Origin: Collimonas sp. OK307
GTDB lineage: Bacteria > Pseudomonadota > Gammaproteobacteria > Burkholderiales > Burkholderiaceae_D
Length of the DNA: 64,000 nucleotides
Assembly: GCF_900113705.1 (NCBI RefSeq)
Contig: NZ_FOQI01000001.1
Span: 248,001 to 312,000 of the forward strand
Direction of reading: 5' to 3'
Part shown: positions 1-8,245 of the stretch, piece after piece
How positions within the stretch are numbered: position 1 is the first letter of the stretch
How the letters are laid out: each line of letters opens with the position of its first letter
Program-made: the position numbers and the translations under genes
The notes under the pieces: model-generated
Told to the model about the DNA's origin: nothing
Seen by the model: only the letters and a program-made list of their open reading frames with translations
The model's database searches: none

Positions 1-1
1 C

Positions 2-625
2 CTCCCGGTAGCCATCGCCGACATTGTGCTGGCGCAGTTGCTGCCGCGCTTCATGCAGATCTATCCGAAGGTGCGGTTGATGATCCAGGCGAGCAATCGC
101 AGCGTCGATCTGATTGAAGAGAATATCGATGTGGTGGTACGTGGTCTCGGCGTCGGACAGGAATCTTCGAGCCTGATCCAGGCCAACCTCTGTTCGGTAC
201 GCTGGGCGCTGGTGGTGAGCCCGTCTTACCTGGCGCAGGCCGGCCCGATCGACAATCTGGAAAGCCTCGCCAAGGCAGACACCCTGCTTTACGGATCGAT
301 CAACGAAGCCGAAGCCGCATGGCGCCTGCTGGGACAGGATGATGCACGCCAGCATATACCGGTCGGCAAGCTCAGATTGCAAACCGATAACTTAGCCATG
401 CTTAAGGAAGCAACCCTGGCCGGCATGGGCGTGGCCGGGTTGCCGTTGTATGCCTGCACTGCCGAACTGGCAGCGGGCACACTGAAAGTGGTGCTGCCGG
501 AATGGCGGCCGAGGGCCGGCCACCTGGTGGTGCTGTTTCCGTCACGCCGCGGCCTGGCGCTGGCGGTTCGGGCGTTTGTGGATTTTCTGAAATCGGAATT
601 GCCCGGCTTGCTTGAGTTCAAATGA
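2..625 (+). CDS. LysR-family transcriptional regulator, C-terminal part (5' end outside window)
   Basis: The frame is open from base 2 and ends at the TGA at 623-625, giving 207 visible residues. They begin LPVAIADIVLAQLLPRF and form the periplasmic-binding-protein-like effector domain of a LysR regulator. The block MLKEATLAGMGVAGLPLYAC is the typical 'mlk.av.aG.Gia.lP' stretch of subdomain RD-II. The N-terminal winged helix lies outside the window, so neither the target nor the effector can be inferred. The gene is convergent with the efflux operon that follows, with only 12 bases between the two stop codons. Confidence 0.85.
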   Translation, partial: LPVAIADIVLAQLLPRFMQIYPKVRLMIQASNRSVDLIEENIDVVVRGLGVGQESSSLIQANLCSVRWALVVSPSYLAQAGPIDNLESLAKADTLLYGSINEAEAAWRLLGQDDARQHIPVGKLRLQTDNLAMLKEATLAGMGVAGLPLYACTAELAAGTLKVVLPEWRPRAGHLVVLFPSRRGLALAVRAFVDFLKSELPGLLEFK

Positions 626-637
626 TCGCATGCGCCA

Positions 638-2149
638 TCATTTGCAGTCTTGAATGCAATCGCCCCCCGCATCTGACGCATTCCACCAGCCGCCGCCTAA
701 TGCCTGCAACAATGCAGCCGTGTCGGTAAATCGCGCCGCTTGCGCAACCGTCCGGTCCAGATCGGTTTGCATCCGCTGCCGCTGAGCATCCAGCAAACTG
801 AGATGGCTGACACCGCCGGCCTGATACTGGCGCTGTGTGATCGTCAAGCTGTCCGCCGCGTTCTCGGCTGCCTGCGTTCTTGCCTGCAAAGCCCGGGCGT
901 CGTTCTCCAGGGCCCGCAAGGAATCCGCTACCTGCTGCAACGCCTGCAATACTGTCTGCTGATAACCTGCTGCGGCGGCATCGTAGGCGGCAATCGCCGA
1001 ACGCTTTTTAGCGCGCAGTTCGCCGCCATGGAACAACGGCTGCATCAATTTGATGCCGATGCTCCAGACATTCAGGCTATTGGCAATCTCGGAAATACGT
1101 GTCTGCTCCGCCCCCACGCTGCCGGATATGGTGAGTTGCGGATAGAGATTGGCCATGGCCACCCCGACCTGTGCGCTGGCCTGATGCAGCGTCGCCTCTG
1201 CGGCCCGGATGTCGGGACGCTGGCGCGCCAGTGCTGAGGGCAGGCTCAGCGGCAAGGTAGCCGGCAGCGTTAGCGTATTCAAATCCAGCGGCTGCACATC
1301 GACCTGGGCCGGCGCTTTACCCAGGTAAACCGCCAGTTGATGGCTGACTTGCGCCAGTTGCTGCCTGAGGGCCGGCAACGCGGCCTCGCTCTGCGCTACC
1401 AGCGTGTGCTGGTTTTTCAGATCCCGCCGGGCGATGCCGCCGGCGGCAAAGCGCTGCTCCATGATGTCGAGCTGCTGGTGCTGCAACTGCAGCATTTGCT
1501 CGCTGCTGACAATCTGGGTGCGCAGCGACGCTTGCCTGATGGCTGCGGTCACAACATTGGCTGCAAGCGTCAACCGCATCGCTTGCAATTCATCAGCCTG
1601 ATTCTGCACTTGCGCCTGTAAACCTTCCAGCATGCGGGTATTGGCGCCGAATGCGTCTACGGTATAAGACACATCGACCGCAGCGTTGTACAGCGTAAAC
1701 GGTCCGGCCTGCGGCACATTCGGAATGCCGAGAGCCGCTGTATCGATCTGCTGGCGCTTGCTCCCCAGCTGCAGGTCGATTTGCGGATAACGAGTGGCGC
1801 CGGTCTGCCCGCTCAGGGTTTCGCTGGCCTGGCGCAAGGTGGCTTTAGCCTGCGCCATCAAAGGACTGTTGGCTAGAGCTTCACGTACAAGTGCATCCAG
1901 CTGCGGCGAATGAAACAGCGCCCACCATTGCGCCGGGATATCCATCGCCGGATCAAACCGCTGGGCGACGCCGCCGGCGCCGGCACTTGCTACGGTCGCC
2001 GTGACCGGAGTACCCGATGTGTACTGCTGCACGGCAGGCGCTGCAGGCGTTTTGAAATCCGGACCGACAGCACAGGCGCTCAGCAAGCCAGCGATAACCG
2101 GCAACAACCAAAGCGGCGTCATGTGCACGTGAATCAAATGGGCTCTCAT
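638..2149 (-). CDS. outer-membrane efflux lipoprotein (NodT/OprM family)
   Basis: 503 residues. It is a TolC-like outer-membrane channel that would complete the ABC exporter encoded upstream. A lipoprotein signal peptide ends in LLSAC followed by AVGPDFKTP, the standard NodT-family start. Two OEP repeats follow, at roughly residues 70-290 and 300-490, with the helical heptads and the family motif 'LPSALARQRPDIRAAEATLH'. The ATG at 2149 is preferred over the GTG one codon upstream because GAGGA lies at a good distance in front of it. The gene starts 10 bases after the stop of the permease gene and is the last of the operon. It may also serve other pumps. Confidence 0.9.
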   Translation of the reverse strand: MRAHLIHVHMTPLWLLPVIAGLLSACAVGPDFKTPAAPAVQQYTSGTPVTATVASAGAGGVAQRFDPAMDIPAQWWALFHSPQLDALVREALANSPLMAQAKATLRQASETLSGQTGATRYPQIDLQLGSKRQQIDTAALGIPNVPQAGPFTLYNAAVDVSYTVDAFGANTRMLEGLQAQVQNQADELQAMRLTLAANVVTAAIRQASLRTQIVSSEQMLQLQHQQLDIMEQRFAAGGIARRDLKNQHTLVAQSEAALPALRQQLAQVSHQLAVYLGKAPAQVDVQPLDLNTLTLPATLPLSLPSALARQRPDIRAAEATLHQASAQVGVAMANLYPQLTISGSVGAEQTRISEIANSLNVWSIGIKLMQPLFHGGELRAKKRSAIAAYDAAAAGYQQTVLQALQQVADSLRALENDARALQARTQAAENAADSLTITQRQYQAGGVSHLSLLDAQRQRMQTDLDRTVAQAARFTDTAALLQALGGGWWNASDAGGDCIQDCK

Positions 2150-2159
2150 CACAATGTCC

Positions 2160-3329
2160 TCAATCCAGCGTACGGCGATAAAAGCGTAGTGCGATTCCCA
2201 TAACGATGACCGTGAACAGCATCAGCGGCCAGACATTGGGCCACAGATCGACCCAACCATTTCCTTTAAGCAGAATGCCGCGTATCAGACGGTTGAAATA
2301 AGTCAGCGGCAGCAGATTACCTATGAATTGCGCCCATTTCGGCATGCCTTGGAATGGAAACATGAAACCAGACAACAGGATGTTGGGCAGGAAATAAAAC
2401 ATCGTCAGCTGCATTGCCTGCAGCTGATTCTGCGCGATAGATGACAGCGTAATGCCGACTGTCAGGCTGGCCGCAATGAACAGCAGCGCTGCCAGATAGA
2501 TGGCAACCACGCTGCCGGCGAACGGCACATGAAACATGAACCGCGCCCCCAGCAGGATGATGCTGGCCTGGATCAGGCCGATGGCGATGTACGGCATGAT
2601 CTTGCCGGTCATGACTTCGATCGGCGATACCGGTGTCGCCAGCAGGTTTTCCATGGTGCCGCGCTCGCGTTCGCGGGTCATCGACAAACCGGTCATCATT
2701 ACCATCGTCATTGACAGGATGACACCCATCAGGCCTGGTACGACGTTGTACTGAGTGACGCCTTCGGGGTTGTACAAGCGCTGGACCTGTACATCGAAAG
2801 CGGGCTTGCCGCCATTGAATTTAGCCAGCGGGCCTTGCAGATCCTTATCGGCCACCGATTGCACCAGTTGCGGCAAGGCCGCCAACGCCATGCCTGTGGC
2901 AGTAGGATCCGTGGCGTCGGCCTCCACCAGCAGCGCCGGCCGTTCGCCACGCAGCAGGTTGCGGGTGAAATCGGCAGGAATATTCAATACAAACAGCACT
3001 TTCCCCTGCGCCAGCGCGGTGCGGGCGGCGGCCTCATTCGGCAGCTCGGCGACGATATCGAAATAGTCGGACGCTTTCATGGCGGCGATGAAGGTGCGCG
3101 TGAACTCGCTGTGATCGGCGCTGATGACGGCGGTCGGCATGTGTTTCGGATCGCTGTTGATGGCAAAGCCGAACAGCAGCATCTGCATGATGGGAATCAC
3201 CGTGATCATGCGCACCGTGACGCGATCCCGCATCAGTTGCAGGAATTCCTTGAGGACGATGCTCCACCAACGAGAGAAAGATAAACCCGATAAACCCGAT
3301 AAACCCGATAAACCCGAAAACCTGCTCAT
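2160..3329 (-). CDS. ABC-2 type transporter permease
   Basis: 389 residues. This is the inner-membrane permease of an ABC-2 exporter of the YhhJ/YbhS type: one N-terminal membrane helix (about residues 25-50), a large periplasmic domain, then five helices from about residue 190. The family signature around 'MTRERERGTMENLLATPVSP' is present. The ATG at 3329 overlaps the ATPase stop as ATGA, so the longer frame reaching to 3476 is not needed. Only one permease gene is present, so it probably acts as a homodimer. The N-terminus contains GLSGLSGLSGLS, encoded by a perfect 9-bp tandem repeat that is described separately. Confidence 0.9.
   Translation of the reverse strand: MSRFSGLSGLSGLSGLSFSRWWSIVLKEFLQLMRDRVTVRMITVIPIMQMLLFGFAINSDPKHMPTAVISADHSEFTRTFIAAMKASDYFDIVAELPNEAAARTALAQGKVLFVLNIPADFTRNLLRGERPALLVEADATDPTATGMALAALPQLVQSVADKDLQGPLAKFNGGKPAFDVQVQRLYNPEGVTQYNVVPGLMGVILSMTMVMMTGLSMTRERERGTMENLLATPVSPIEVMTGKIMPYIAIGLIQASIILLGARFMFHVPFAGSVVAIYLAALLFIAASLTVGITLSSIAQNQLQAMQLTMFYFLPNILLSGFMFPFQGMPKWAQFIGNLLPLTYFNRLIRGILLKGNGWVDLWPNVWPLMLFTVIVMGIALRFYRRTLD
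3280..3315. repeat. 9-bp tandem repeat inside the permease N-terminus
   Basis: Four perfect copies of GATAAACCC run from 3280 to 3315, followed by a partial fifth. On the minus strand they code for the GLS units just after the permease start codon. Because the unit is 9 bp, gain or loss of copies would keep the frame. Confidence 0.9.
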
Positions 3330-4315
3330 GACTGGTCTCCGAAGTTGTCGGTCGAGCGGTTCATCATGTAGATGAAGACATCTTCCAGGCTGGTGTCGAT
3401 CAACTCCATGCGCAAATCCTGTCCCTGGGTCATCTGGCGCAGGGTTTTCTCCAGCAGCGCGGCGTCTTTGCCGCATACATGCAGGGAAGTGCCGAACACT
3501 ACCAGTTGATCTACCCCGGGTTGGTCATGCAGTTGCCCGGACAAGCCGACCAGCTGGTTATCGTGAATATCGCCGTTGCGGCTGTTGTAGATGGCCCAGG
3601 TGGTCAAGCCCTGTCCGGCCACCACTTCGGCAGCTGTGCCTTGCACCAGCAACTTGCCGTAGGCCAGATACGCCAGTTTGTGGCAACGTTCGGCCTCGTC
3701 CATGTAGTGGGTGCTGACCAGGACACTGATGCCCTCCGCCGCCAGCCGGTGCAGCTCTTCCCAGAAATCACGCCGGGCCGCCGGATCGACCCCGGCGGTA
3801 GGCTCATCCAGCAACAGCAGTTGCGGTTTATGCAGCATGCTGGCGGCCAGCGCCAGCCGTTGTTTCCAGCCGCCGGAAAGAGAGCCGGCCAGCTGCTTGG
3901 CACGGCTGCTCAGCCCGAGTTTTTCCAGGCTCTGATCGACCACTTCCTTGCGATTTTCCATTTCGTAGATGCGGGCCACAAAATCCAGGTTCTCGCGGAT
4001 GCTGAGATCATCCCAATAAGAAAATTTCTGCGTCATGTAACCGACCCGCCGCTTGATCTGGTCGCTTTGCTTGATGATATCGAAGCCAAGGCAAGTGCCG
4101 TGGCCCGAATCAGGCGTCAGCAAGCCGCACATCATGCGGATCGAGGTAGTCTTGCCGCTGCCGTTAGGTCCGAGAAAGCCGAATATCTCGCCACGCCGCA
4201 CCTGTAGCGAAAGATCCCTCACTACGTGCTTGTTGCCGAAATGCTTGTTGATGCGATCGACGTCCACCACCAGGTCGCCGTTGGCATTGTCCGCGCCGGT
4301 GCTGTCCGCTGTCAT
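3326..4315 (-). CDS. ABC transporter ATP-binding protein (YbhF/CcmA-like, single NBD)
   Basis: 329 residues. The nucleotide-binding domain covers residues 18-240: Walker A GPNGSGKTT (49-57), signature LSGGW (146-150), Walker B LLLLDE (166-171) and H-loop STH. The C-terminal part ends in the 'SLEDVFI' motif usual for ABC-2 drug exporters. E. coli YbhF carries two such domains in one chain, whereas this protein has one. The start overlaps the stop of the HlyD-type gene as ATGA, and its own stop overlaps the permease start in the same way. All three are therefore very likely translationally coupled parts of one pump. The substrate cannot be read from the sequence. Confidence 0.93.
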   Translation of the reverse strand: MTADSTGADNANGDLVVDVDRINKHFGNKHVVRDLSLQVRRGEIFGFLGPNGSGKTTSIRMMCGLLTPDSGHGTCLGFDIIKQSDQIKRRVGYMTQKFSYWDDLSIRENLDFVARIYEMENRKEVVDQSLEKLGLSSRAKQLAGSLSGGWKQRLALAASMLHKPQLLLLDEPTAGVDPAARRDFWEELHRLAAEGISVLVSTHYMDEAERCHKLAYLAYGKLLVQGTAAEVVAGQGLTTWAIYNSRNGDIHDNQLVGLSGQLHDQPGVDQLVVFGTSLHVCGKDAALLEKTLRQMTQGQDLRMELIDTSLEDVFIYMMNRSTDNFGDQS

Positions 4316-5298
4316 GGCAATCTCACTTCAACCGGTTGCCCCGGGTGCAGCTTGAGCGCGTCGGCCGGCGCCGGGCGCGCCTCGATCATGTAGACCAGTT
4401 TGGCGCGCGACTGATTGCTGTAAATGATAGGCGGGTTATATTCCGACTCGGTCGAGATATAGGAAATATGCGCCGCCACGTTAGCCTGGCAGCCGTCGCA
4501 ACCGAGCGTCACGGCCTGGTTCAGCTTAAGCCGGCCGAGCGTGGTTTCCGGTACGAAGAAGCGGATTTTCACATTTTCCGGCGGCAGCATGCGCAGCACC
4601 GGATTGCCGGCAGCCACCCATTCGCCTTCGCGGTACATGGTATCGAATACCAGGCCGCCGCGGGTTGCCGTCACGGTCTTTTGGGCCAGTTTCCAGTCCG
4701 CCTGATCCAACACCGCCTGCGCCGCCGCAACCTGCGCCTGTTGCGCGCGGACCTGGGCGTCGCGGCCTGGCAGGCGATCTACCGTCAACTGGCTTTGCCA
4801 CTGCTTAACCTGTGCCGCCGCAGTCTCGGCCGCGGCGCGTGAATCGTCGAGTTGCTGTTTAGCGATGCCGCCGGCCTGGAACTGAAGCTGATCGCGGCTA
4901 AGCTGGAGCGCGGCCTTGGTGGCAGTGGCCTGGGCTTGCACCAGCTGTGCCCGCGTAACCTCTTGCTCCTGCGGACGCCTGCCGCTCTGGATATCGGCCA
5001 GCTGTGCCTGGGCTGCGTTCAACTGGCGTTGCGCCTGGCGCTGGGCAGCGATTTCATCGCCCGACTCCAGCATGAACAATGGTCCGCCTGAAGCCACCTG
5101 CTGCCCGCGTTGGACCGACAGGTGATCGAGACGCCCGGGTTGCGACGAGGCGACGTATACATATTCGCCTTCCACGTAGCCCTGCCAGTCGTTGTCGTTA
5201 TTCGGCGTACACCCTGTCAATGCCAGATAGCAAAGAGATGCAATCACAGGAATTGAAAATCGCTTTAAGCGCTTGCCAAGGCTATGCGACATGAACAT
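4312..5298 (-). CDS. HlyD/YbhG-family periplasmic adaptor lipoprotein
   Basis: 328 residues. It is the membrane-fusion protein linking the ABC permease to the outer-membrane factor. A lipoprotein signal (LALTGC, cysteine near residue 30) anchors it. A biotinyl-lipoyl-like half-domain (GRLDHLSVQRGQQV) is followed by an Ala/Gln-rich coiled-coil hairpin (about residues 85-205), the second half-domain and a beta-barrel. The ATG at 5298 has GAGGA in front; a second ATG two codons on is also usable. First structural gene of the operon, 15 bases downstream of the TetR stop. Confidence 0.9.
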   Translation of the reverse strand: MFMSHSLGKRLKRFSIPVIASLCYLALTGCTPNNDNDWQGYVEGEYVYVASSQPGRLDHLSVQRGQQVASGGPLFMLESGDEIAAQRQAQRQLNAAQAQLADIQSGRRPQEQEVTRAQLVQAQATATKAALQLSRDQLQFQAGGIAKQQLDDSRAAAETAAAQVKQWQSQLTVDRLPGRDAQVRAQQAQVAAAQAVLDQADWKLAQKTVTATRGGLVFDTMYREGEWVAAGNPVLRMLPPENVKIRFFVPETTLGRLKLNQAVTLGCDGCQANVAAHISYISTESEYNPPIIYSNQSRAKLVYMIEARPAPADALKLHPGQPVEVRLP

Positions 5299-5313
5299 GG
5301 GATTCGTCCTCGG

Positions 5314-5988
5314 TTATTCGTCGGTACGCTTAATCGCCGGCAGCGCCAACCCGTGCAGCAGCAGCGCCTTGATGTGTCGTTTCAAAACTTCCTTGTCAAG
5401 CAGCGCTGCCTTGTTCAAGGCTGGTAATAACGGCCTGTTCTTCAAGGTGCGCGCCATCGCCAGCGGCAACATGGTCAGGCCGAGCACCGAGATGAACACC
5501 AGGGTCGGCTCCAGCCCGGGATTGATCGTTCCCGCTTGCTGGCTGCGCCTGAAGTTCTCCGCGAACAAGGCAAGTTTGGCTAACGGTACCCGCTGTACCA
5601 TGCGCTCTCGCAATTCGCCGCCGTCGCTCAGGACTTCGCGCACCCACAAGGCAGGCATCCACGGCATGGTTTCAGTGGTGGCAATCATGCGCTCGACGAT
5701 ATCCATGATCATTTGCTCGGGAGACTCACCGCCTGTGATCGGATCCCATATGCTATTGACGAACAGGCAGACCCGCTCGTCAACCACCGCCTCGATCAGC
5801 TGATCGCGGTTATTGAAGTAGTAATGCACCATGGCCGAAGTAACGCCAGCCTGGCGTGCAACCGCTGCCACGGTGGTCGCCGCGATTCCTTGCGACGAAA
5901 ACAATAGCGTCGCGGTATCGAGCAATTTTTCGCGTGTGTCCTGGTGGGAAGCTACGGGACGTCCGCGGGTTGGCGTTGATCGGTCCAT
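5314..5988 (-). CDS. TetR/AcrR-family transcriptional regulator (CecR/YbiH-like position)
   Basis: 224 residues. The N-terminal helix-turn-helix (about residues 15-60, TTVAAVARQAGVTSAMVHYY) is typical of TetR repressors. The rest is a helical ligand-binding and dimer domain. It is the first gene of the efflux operon, the same arrangement as E. coli ybiH(cecR)-ybhG-ybhF, so it most likely represses its own operon and responds to a pump substrate. The ATG at 5988 was chosen; the frame extends only to a TTG at 6006, which lies inside the dyad that probably forms the operator. No convincing Shine-Dalgarno sequence is visible before 5988. Confidence 0.9.
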   Translation of the reverse strand: MDRSTPTRGRPVASHQDTREKLLDTATLLFSSQGIAATTVAAVARQAGVTSAMVHYYFNNRDQLIEAVVDERVCLFVNSIWDPITGGESPEQMIMDIVERMIATTETMPWMPALWVREVLSDGGELRERMVQRVPLAKLALFAENFRRSQQAGTINPGLEPTLVFISVLGLTMLPLAMARTLKNRPLLPALNKAALLDKEVLKRHIKALLLHGLALPAIKRTDE

Positions 5989-5997
5989 GCAATTGAG

Positions 5998-6019
5998 ATT
6001 AATCAATGCATTAATTAAT
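5998..6019. promoter_or_regulatory. probable TetR operator (22-bp dyad)
   Basis: Arms ATTAATCA and TAATTAAT flank a central ATGCAT, so 20 of 22 bases fit twofold symmetry. The site lies 10 bases upstream of the TetR ATG, in the expected promoter position. Autorepression is inferred from the position. Confidence 0.55.
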
Positions 6020-6065
6020 TACAAGGACGGATATCGGATATGTAATGCAGGGGCCCAAGACACAC

Positions 6066-6098
6066 CTGATAAATCACATTATAAATATGATTTATCAG
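6066..6098. promoter_or_regulatory. 11-bp perfect inverted repeat between the flotillin-like and TetR genes
   Basis: CTGATAAATCA at 6066-6076 and its exact reverse complement at 6088-6098 are separated by 11 bases. It lies downstream of the SPFH gene and upstream of the TetR gene. The stem is AT-rich and no T-run follows directly, so it may be an operator rather than a terminator. Confidence 0.4.
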
Positions 6099-6163
6099 AT
6101 TGATTTAAAACAATATTATCAAAATATGGCAGGTGGATTAGCGTCAAGCTAATCCGACAATAA

Positions 6164-8128
6164 TCATGCGCGCGGCCCCTCATCGCGCTTCAGCGACTGC
6201 GCCAGCTCACCGGCTTTCAACGATCCCATCAGCGACAGCAAGGTATTGAATGCATTGGTGTCGCCACCCCCGCCCATCTGGATCTGTGGCACCAACGGCA
6301 CCTTGGACGTCTCGAACGCTTCCGCCAGGCGCAGCATCACGGTTTGCATCAGTTGTTTATCGGCGCCCTCTCCTTGCAACGCTTCCGACTTGGCCTTGAT
6401 CGCCGCAGCTTCGGCTTCACCCACCGACTTGATCGCCGATGCGCGGCCGGAGCCTTCCATTTCCTGCTTGAATTTCTCCGCATGCGCCAGCGCCTCGATT
6501 TCCTGGCGCTTCTTTTCGGCCGCTTTCACATTCGCAGAACCCTGGTTTTCCTTGATCGAGATATCCACCAGCGATCCGGTCAACTCCTTCTGCTTGGCGG
6601 CGCGCTGCTCTGCCTCGTTCAGCTCGCGCTCCTTGTCGGCGGCGATCTGCTTTTGTGCGAAAGTCTCGACCTGTTCCCGCGCAATCTGGCGATCACGCAG
6701 CTGGGCCATGATGTTTTCAATCTTGGTGTCGCCCGGTTGCGGCTTGGGCGTGCCGATCAGTACTTCCTGGAATTCCAGCGAGTAAGCCTGGAAGCGTTCC
6801 TTCATATCGGCCGATGCGTTGGTCTGTAACTCGCTACGCGACTGGATCAGCTCAATAAAGGTCTTGGTCTGCGAGACATTCTTGAAATACGAGGAAACCA
6901 TGGGATCCAGCGTTTGCTCCACCAGTTGCGCCACATTGCCGAAACGCTGCACTACCATCGGCGCCTTGCGGTAATCGATATGCACCACCACCGACAGCGG
7001 CAATTGCGGCTCGAAGGCATCCTTGGTAATCAGGGTGATTTCGCGCAGGTTGTTGTCGAAACTGGAGCCGCTCTCGCCGGATTTCCACATCAGGACGAAG
7101 TTGGTGGTGGGAACCAGCTCGATTTTACCGGCATATGTGTTGAACGCATACTTACCCGGCATCAGCGGATCGCGCCATACACCGCGGCAACCGCTCTCGA
7201 CCAGCTCGCCATGGCTGTATTCCTTGCCCGACAAATCGGAACCTTTGCGGCCGGTATAAGAAACAACTACCCCCACATAGCCCACCGGAATGATGGTTTT
7301 CTTGATCAGTTCGACTGTCGCGAACAGGCGGTTGATGTAATACGTTCCCTCCACCAGCACGCGTTCCTGACGGCCGCGCAAGCCGCTGGCGGCCAGGAAT
7401 TTTTCCGGCTCCTGGAACGAGTTGTGGCTATCGCCGACGTCCGGCGCCAGTAATTCGTCCTTAGGCAAACCGGGGCCATCCTGGACCGTCACGATGGCAA
7501 GCTGGTCTGAATCATGTGTGCCGGCTACTTCTTTAAGCACTACCGGAGTAAAGCCGCTACGCTCGTCCAGCACACCGCGCATCTGCTCGTAATAAGCCTT
7601 CTCCTTGGCGTCCAGCGACAGTGAATAAGTAGCTTCTTCCGTCATCACTACAAACAGGGCCGGATTGATGATGTGCGTGCCTTCACGCAAAATTTTGCGT
7701 TGCGGGCCTTTCTGGCCGTCGCCTTCAAGGAAAGACCGCACGTCGCGGAAATCTTCCACCTTGGCGTTGTCTGCCAAGGTCTGCCCGGCAGGCAGGTCGA
7801 TACCGTCGCGCGCAAAAACATAGCCGATCTTGCCCTGCGTGACAGAAACCATGGGATGGATATGTACGCGAAACTGGAAAGGCGCAAAGAAATGAAAGCC
7901 GCCGCGCCGCAAGTCGGGCTGCAGACCTGCCTCGCCATGCAAGGCCAGCAAGCCAGCCTTCACCGATCCGCTGGAGCTCCACAATTTCTCGACGACGCCG
8001 ATCCTGTCATTTGGAATGTATCGGATGATTCCCGATACGGAGAAAAATACCGCAAGCAAGATCGCAACTGTAACCAGAATAATTAGCGCCATGGGAAACC
8101 ATCCCAAGCTTGATAATAGATTAGACAT
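6164..8128 (-). CDS. flotillin-like SPFH/Band 7 membrane protein
   Basis: 654 residues. One N-terminal transmembrane segment (about residues 10-35) is followed by a long region with two related parts, each containing a 'VEGTYYINRLFATVEL'-type stretch. A prohibitin/SPFH domain spans about residues 275-470, and an Ala/Glu/Lys-rich coiled coil runs from about 470 to 600 with the 'EAEAAAIKAKSEA' repeats typical of flotillins. This points to a scaffold protein of membrane microdomains, akin to YqiK. No NfeD partner is nearby. The upstream co-directional gene encodes three YbjQ domains and is the likely partner. The start has AAGAAAG in front. Confidence 0.85.
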   Translation of the reverse strand: MSNLLSSLGWFPMALIILVTVAILLAVFFSVSGIIRYIPNDRIGVVEKLWSSSGSVKAGLLALHGEAGLQPDLRRGGFHFFAPFQFRVHIHPMVSVTQGKIGYVFARDGIDLPAGQTLADNAKVEDFRDVRSFLEGDGQKGPQRKILREGTHIINPALFVVMTEEATYSLSLDAKEKAYYEQMRGVLDERSGFTPVVLKEVAGTHDSDQLAIVTVQDGPGLPKDELLAPDVGDSHNSFQEPEKFLAASGLRGRQERVLVEGTYYINRLFATVELIKKTIIPVGYVGVVVSYTGRKGSDLSGKEYSHGELVESGCRGVWRDPLMPGKYAFNTYAGKIELVPTTNFVLMWKSGESGSSFDNNLREITLITKDAFEPQLPLSVVVHIDYRKAPMVVQRFGNVAQLVEQTLDPMVSSYFKNVSQTKTFIELIQSRSELQTNASADMKERFQAYSLEFQEVLIGTPKPQPGDTKIENIMAQLRDRQIAREQVETFAQKQIAADKERELNEAEQRAAKQKELTGSLVDISIKENQGSANVKAAEKKRQEIEALAHAEKFKQEMEGSGRASAIKSVGEAEAAAIKAKSEALQGEGADKQLMQTVMLRLAEAFETSKVPLVPQIQMGGGGDTNAFNTLLSLMGSLKAGELAQSLKRDEGPRA

Positions 8129-8198
8129 ATCGTTTCTTTCTTATTTTTGAACGACTATTTTCCCTGCCGGCGAGCATCCGCCAGCCATCGTGCTATGG

Positions 8199-8232
8199 GG
8201 AGAGTGACAAAAATATATTGTCATCACTCTCC
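8199..8232. other. bulged hairpin between triple-YbjQ and flotillin-like genes
   Basis: GGAGAGTGACAA pairs with TTG(TCA)TCACTCTCC across a short AT loop, with a three-base bulge on one side. It follows the stop of the YbjQ-type gene on the minus strand. No T-run follows, so it could be an attenuator or mRNA-stability element rather than a full terminator. Confidence 0.4.
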
Positions 8233-8245
8233 GGATTTGGGCAAC

